From NCBI GenBank assembly GCA_018907035.1, contig JACCIC010000214.1, forward strand, positions 1 to 64,000: a stretch of DNA of 64,000 nucleotides, in the 5' to 3' direction. Position numbers and translations under genes: made by a program. Within the stretch, counting starts at the first letter, position 1; each line of letters begins with the position of its first letter. The stretch comes from Sycobia sp. Sy_11 (lineage: Eukaryota > Arthropoda > Insecta > Hymenoptera > Epichrysomallidae). The notes under the pieces are model-generated. The model had not been told where the DNA came from, did not search any database, and was given only the letters and a program-made list of their open reading frames with translations. Positions 60,781-64,000 of this stretch are shown here, in pieces.

Positions 60781-61760
60781 TAATTGAACGAGGAAAGCAT
60801 AAATAAGAAATAATATCGTCCTTCTTTCATTTATTAACGTGAGAAAGAATCTAACATCGTTGAATCGTACTTAACCCTTCGCTATTATTTTACGCTCCCA
60901 ACGATAAATGTGGTAGTACGGCGAACCTTTTGTTTTTGTTTTTTTTTTTTTTTTTTTTGAACGATCGAAGCAGCGAAATTCAACCGAACGGAGGCGCTCA
61001 ATAGGCCGATAATCCAATTCAAGTGGAAATATCTCGCTTCGGCCAGACCTGTATTACCATTGTTATCCCTGTTATTTATAAAGGCACATTACGAGTGCAC
61101 GTTTCGAGAGCCGGCTCTTAATTACGCGAAAGATTCTACAAGATCGCTGGCGAGACGTATTTTCTTCCTCCTTCCATTGTCTAGGATATCTATTGAGTTA
61201 AAACGCGGCGTTTTCCGGCGGCGATCTGCCCTCGTCGCGGGCGGCGTCCGATTTGGCCTCGTCCTCGGCTCGCGCGTTAATGGCACTTCATTAATTGGAT
61301 CGACAAAAGCCTTCATCGACATTGAGTTACCTTCATTCGCTCCCGATCCGTCCCGAGCTCGCATCTCGTTTTTCCAGCGCGGTGGCTCGGGCCACCGCGC
61401 CGTGCCGCATTGTTCGGCGAACAACGACGCCGCGGGCGCCCTAAGCGGGACGAGCAGTCAGATTGCCATTTTATTTTTAGCCTCGCATTAGCAATAGTTC
61501 GTTTTTTTTCTTGTTCTTTATTCTTTGTTTTTGCTCTGCGCTACGCTGGTGCGTATTCTACGGACGATTTATACAGTTCACGGATGAACTTTTTCTAACG
61601 GCCTTGAATGGTATAAATATGCGGCGAGTATCCGTATATGATGACGAAAGAAAAATAAGAATTCATCCGCGATTGAATTCGCAATCATGGAAACGGGCCT
61701 CTGAACGAAAACGAAGCGGATAATTTGAGAAATTCGGACTATGAAAAATATCGTGCATAA
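60781..61760. other. Moderately GC-rich island
   Basis: Begins AT-rich and contains a T20 run at 60939-60958. From about 60960 to 61740 it is CpG-rich. Homeodomain-like taat motifs cluster at 61278-61300 (gttaatggc, cattaattgg), and a gccatttt lies at 61465-61472. A 143-codon plus-strand frame (61060-61491) has an antisense shadow of 100 codons and no recognisable family. Confidence 0.38.
60939..60958. repeat. Run of 20 T
   Basis: Mononucleotide run after a short tgttttt motif. Confidence 0.95.
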
Positions 61761-62600
61761 TTCGGAAATCGATTTTCATGGCGGATGAATGGAATCGTCG
61801 TTAAAAAGCAGAATTCGAATAGTTCAATGATTCCGTCGTGAAACTAGACGAAAATCTAAACATATGACATTTTTATCTAATTGCGCAAAGTTACGATTAC
61901 AGCACCACCTATACATTGTAATACGATTCATGAAAGCAATTTGTACTGGGCGCAGTGATTTTTATCATTATATTAACTGGAATATCTGTATTTAAATGTC
62001 TACGACGGCTCGATCGCTGGAGCGAAGGACTAGTGAATTCCGTGACCTGAGCTCAAAATCCCGGTCTCGGTCGATCGACGCGAGCACCTCTGCCAAAATT
62101 TTACGTGTGTTTTGGGTGCCTGAATAGAGCGATGTTCAACGATGTAAAAAATAATAATCGTAATAACACAGTAATAATATAGGCTAGCGAAATAAAGAAT
62201 AAAAAATTTAACGTGGCTTTTCGTCTGTTAAGTCCAGTTATTTTGTTTGACCGTTATAAAATAAAGCTAAAAATAAAATGTTATTTTATGTAAATATATA
62301 ACATAAAATTAAACTTAATAAAACGTAAATGTAAACAAAGTTCTTTAACTACTGTATCACACTCATGCTTAATCGTACTTCGAAAAATGAATTATCCTTC
62401 TCATTTATAATCAAACTTGCATTCCATCGTTTGTATCCCTCAACTAAATTAGATAATACCGGATACCTTAGAACCGCGCAATTATATAAATGAAATTTTC
62501 ACGGCAAAAGTACAATACACCCTCTGATACAGCGCGGCAGCAATGATTAATTTTAGAATAGAATGCTACTCAATCCTGATGTCTCACTGAACGCGCAATT
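61761..62600. other. AT-rich to mixed stretch
   Basis: Nothing recognised. A CpG-richer patch lies at 62000-62100. Confidence 0.4.
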
Positions 62601-62905
62601 AAGTTTCACGCCTCCTTCGGCGAAATAATCTAAATTCGCCTTATTATTCTCGGCCAAGCCTGAATTAAAATATAAAATGAGATAAAGGTCGAATAAAAAA
62701 TTTTTACTTTTTTCACGCGAAAGATCGTAACTCTGTCGGTGAGGGGAAAATTGGCCGAGAAAACCATGAGAGAGGCTAAAAAGGAGATTCTAGAGAGCTG
62801 CTCCAATTACTCCTTGTATCCTTTAACAAAGAGACAGGGTCGAGAGATACCAATCGCGTTCGACGCGTCGTCTCTCGACTATTTCCTCCCCATTCAGCCT
62901 CTCTC

Positions 62906-62947
<42 letters not shown>

Positions 62948-63210
62948 CAGCGTTCGTTATATCGACTCTCTCTTCTTATTTGCGCCCTAATGCTCAGCTC
63001 TGCCGTCCCTCTCCTTTCACATTTGCTACACACTCGGAGTCTCCGCACTCGTCACTCTGGTGCGAATTGCCCATTTCTTCCATAGGAATATGGGGCGGCG
63101 GAGGGTGGAAATATATTGGTGTCGGACTGAAATTGTCGTGTTGTAGGCATTTATGGTCCTATTACGTGTTGCCCTTCGTTGATAACTTTCACTCGGATAA
63201 ATAATTATAT
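62601..63210. other. Moderately GC-rich island with a (CT)n tract
   Basis: Contains a (CT)n tract; open frames across it are Ser/Leu or Arg/Glu repeats. No gene is recognised. Confidence 0.38.
62899..62948. repeat. Interrupted (CT)n microsatellite
   Basis: ct units interrupted by ca and tt. Confidence 0.95.
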
Positions 63211-64000
63211 AATTGTGCAATGTTTCATCGAGAGTTCATTTGTAGAATGGAATATCTACAAATTTCCTGAATCGCAAAATCCTTTGCGGACTTTAATAAT
63301 AATGAAATAAATTTGTAATATCATAATCTGTATATCATAATAAGAGAAAGAATTGCCAAAAATGCAAATATCAGTTAATTATCTACTAATTGGCTGAGGT
63401 GTAAACGGTCGTATATTGTATATGATCGTATATGTTCTTTTCCGTTATTAAAATTGTGCGGTTGCTCTACTGTCGACATCTATGGCATTCGATTGAAACA
63501 TCAGAGTGTCGCTCATTCGCTAATAGTTCGATTCATTATCAACGTTGTTAACGTTATAATTCGCGTGTCGGCATAATTACCGTATCCATTTTTTCTGGCT
63601 TGCTTTACAGCGACTAGCTAGTAGTGGCAGGGAGAGCAAATGGCAATGGAGTCGAAAATCAACGAAGAACGCCGCGTGGCAAATAATTTACTTATGCCGC
63701 GAATTTTGATCGTTCGAGGTTTATTTTAGAACTTCGTTTACGGAGAGTCTTCTTCCGCTCTCCGCCAATTCCACTTATATCCAGCAGCCGAGCCGTCGGG
63801 CAACTACGTCCGCCAATTCTCTCGAATAACGCGAATCGTTTCGCCGCGTTGAGAAGGGCTAAGAGCACAGAGCAATTTAAGATATTGTTTTAAAGAGGGT
63901 TTTGGATCGTTTAATACAAGGCTTGTATTAAAATGGACTTGTAATTGATATTCTATATATTTTAATAATTTCTTTTAAATCATCCTGACTTGTATGTTAT
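63211..64000. other. Mixed-composition end of window
   Basis: AT-rich at first, then CpG-containing at about 63600-63850, AT-rich again at the end. Nothing recognised. Confidence 0.4.

Noticed and set aside
1..64000. tRNA, rRNA, CRISPR arrays, bacterial operons or viral genes
   Set aside because: I looked for tRNA B-box-like motifs, regular spaced repeats and dense co-directional long frames and found none.

Overview
This window looks like intergenic or large-intron DNA from an animal nuclear genome, most likely an insect and perhaps a hymenopteran (bee, ant or wasp). That assignment is an inference from three things: an AT-rich background broken by CpG-dense GC-rich islands, very frequent (TA)n, (CT)n and (CA)n microsatellites, and one decayed insect-type non-LTR retrotransposon. 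I see no bacterial operons, ribosome binding sites, CRISPR arrays, tRNA or rRNA genes. No complete protein-coding gene can be supported. Most long open frames sit in GC-rich islands, where stop codons are rare, or cross microsatellites.

Layout. From 1 to 3.2 kb there is a dense cluster of simple repeats and two GC-rich islands. From 3.2 to 22 kb long AT-rich tracts alternate with islands near 9, 13, 17.5 and 21 kb. At 22.2-23.46 kb lies the clearest gene-derived feature: the 3' end of a non-LTR retrotransposon (RNase H domain plus C-terminal Cys motif). It is broken by stops, a frameshift and an internal (TA)n tract. From 23.5 to 39 kb AT-rich DNA continues with islands near 25.6, 29 and 34-36 kb. 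At 39.7-40.7 kb is a large diverged palindrome, and at 44.77-45.12 kb a second, smaller one. A possible third lies at 36.0-36.3 kb. From 41 to 56 kb GC-rich islands are more frequent (41.4, 44.3, 46.5, 48.2, 49.5, 51.7, 53.2 and 55.5 kb). From 56 to 60 kb the DNA is AT-rich again and holds the best candidate small secreted-protein reading frame (58061-58510, minus strand). From 60.2 kb to the end islands return, including a possible signal-peptide first exon that ends at a strong splice donor (60218-60403, plus strand).

A 73-nt sequence at 5151-5223 recurs without gaps at 49263-49335 at about 77% identity, so the two copies belong to one dispersed repeat family. GC-rich islands tend to carry (CT/GA)n tracts and short G or C runs, while long (TA)n tracts lie mostly in the AT-rich spacers. 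The islands are the most likely places for regulatory elements or unrecognised exons, but nothing here proves either. All identities were judged by eye; no search or folding program was run.
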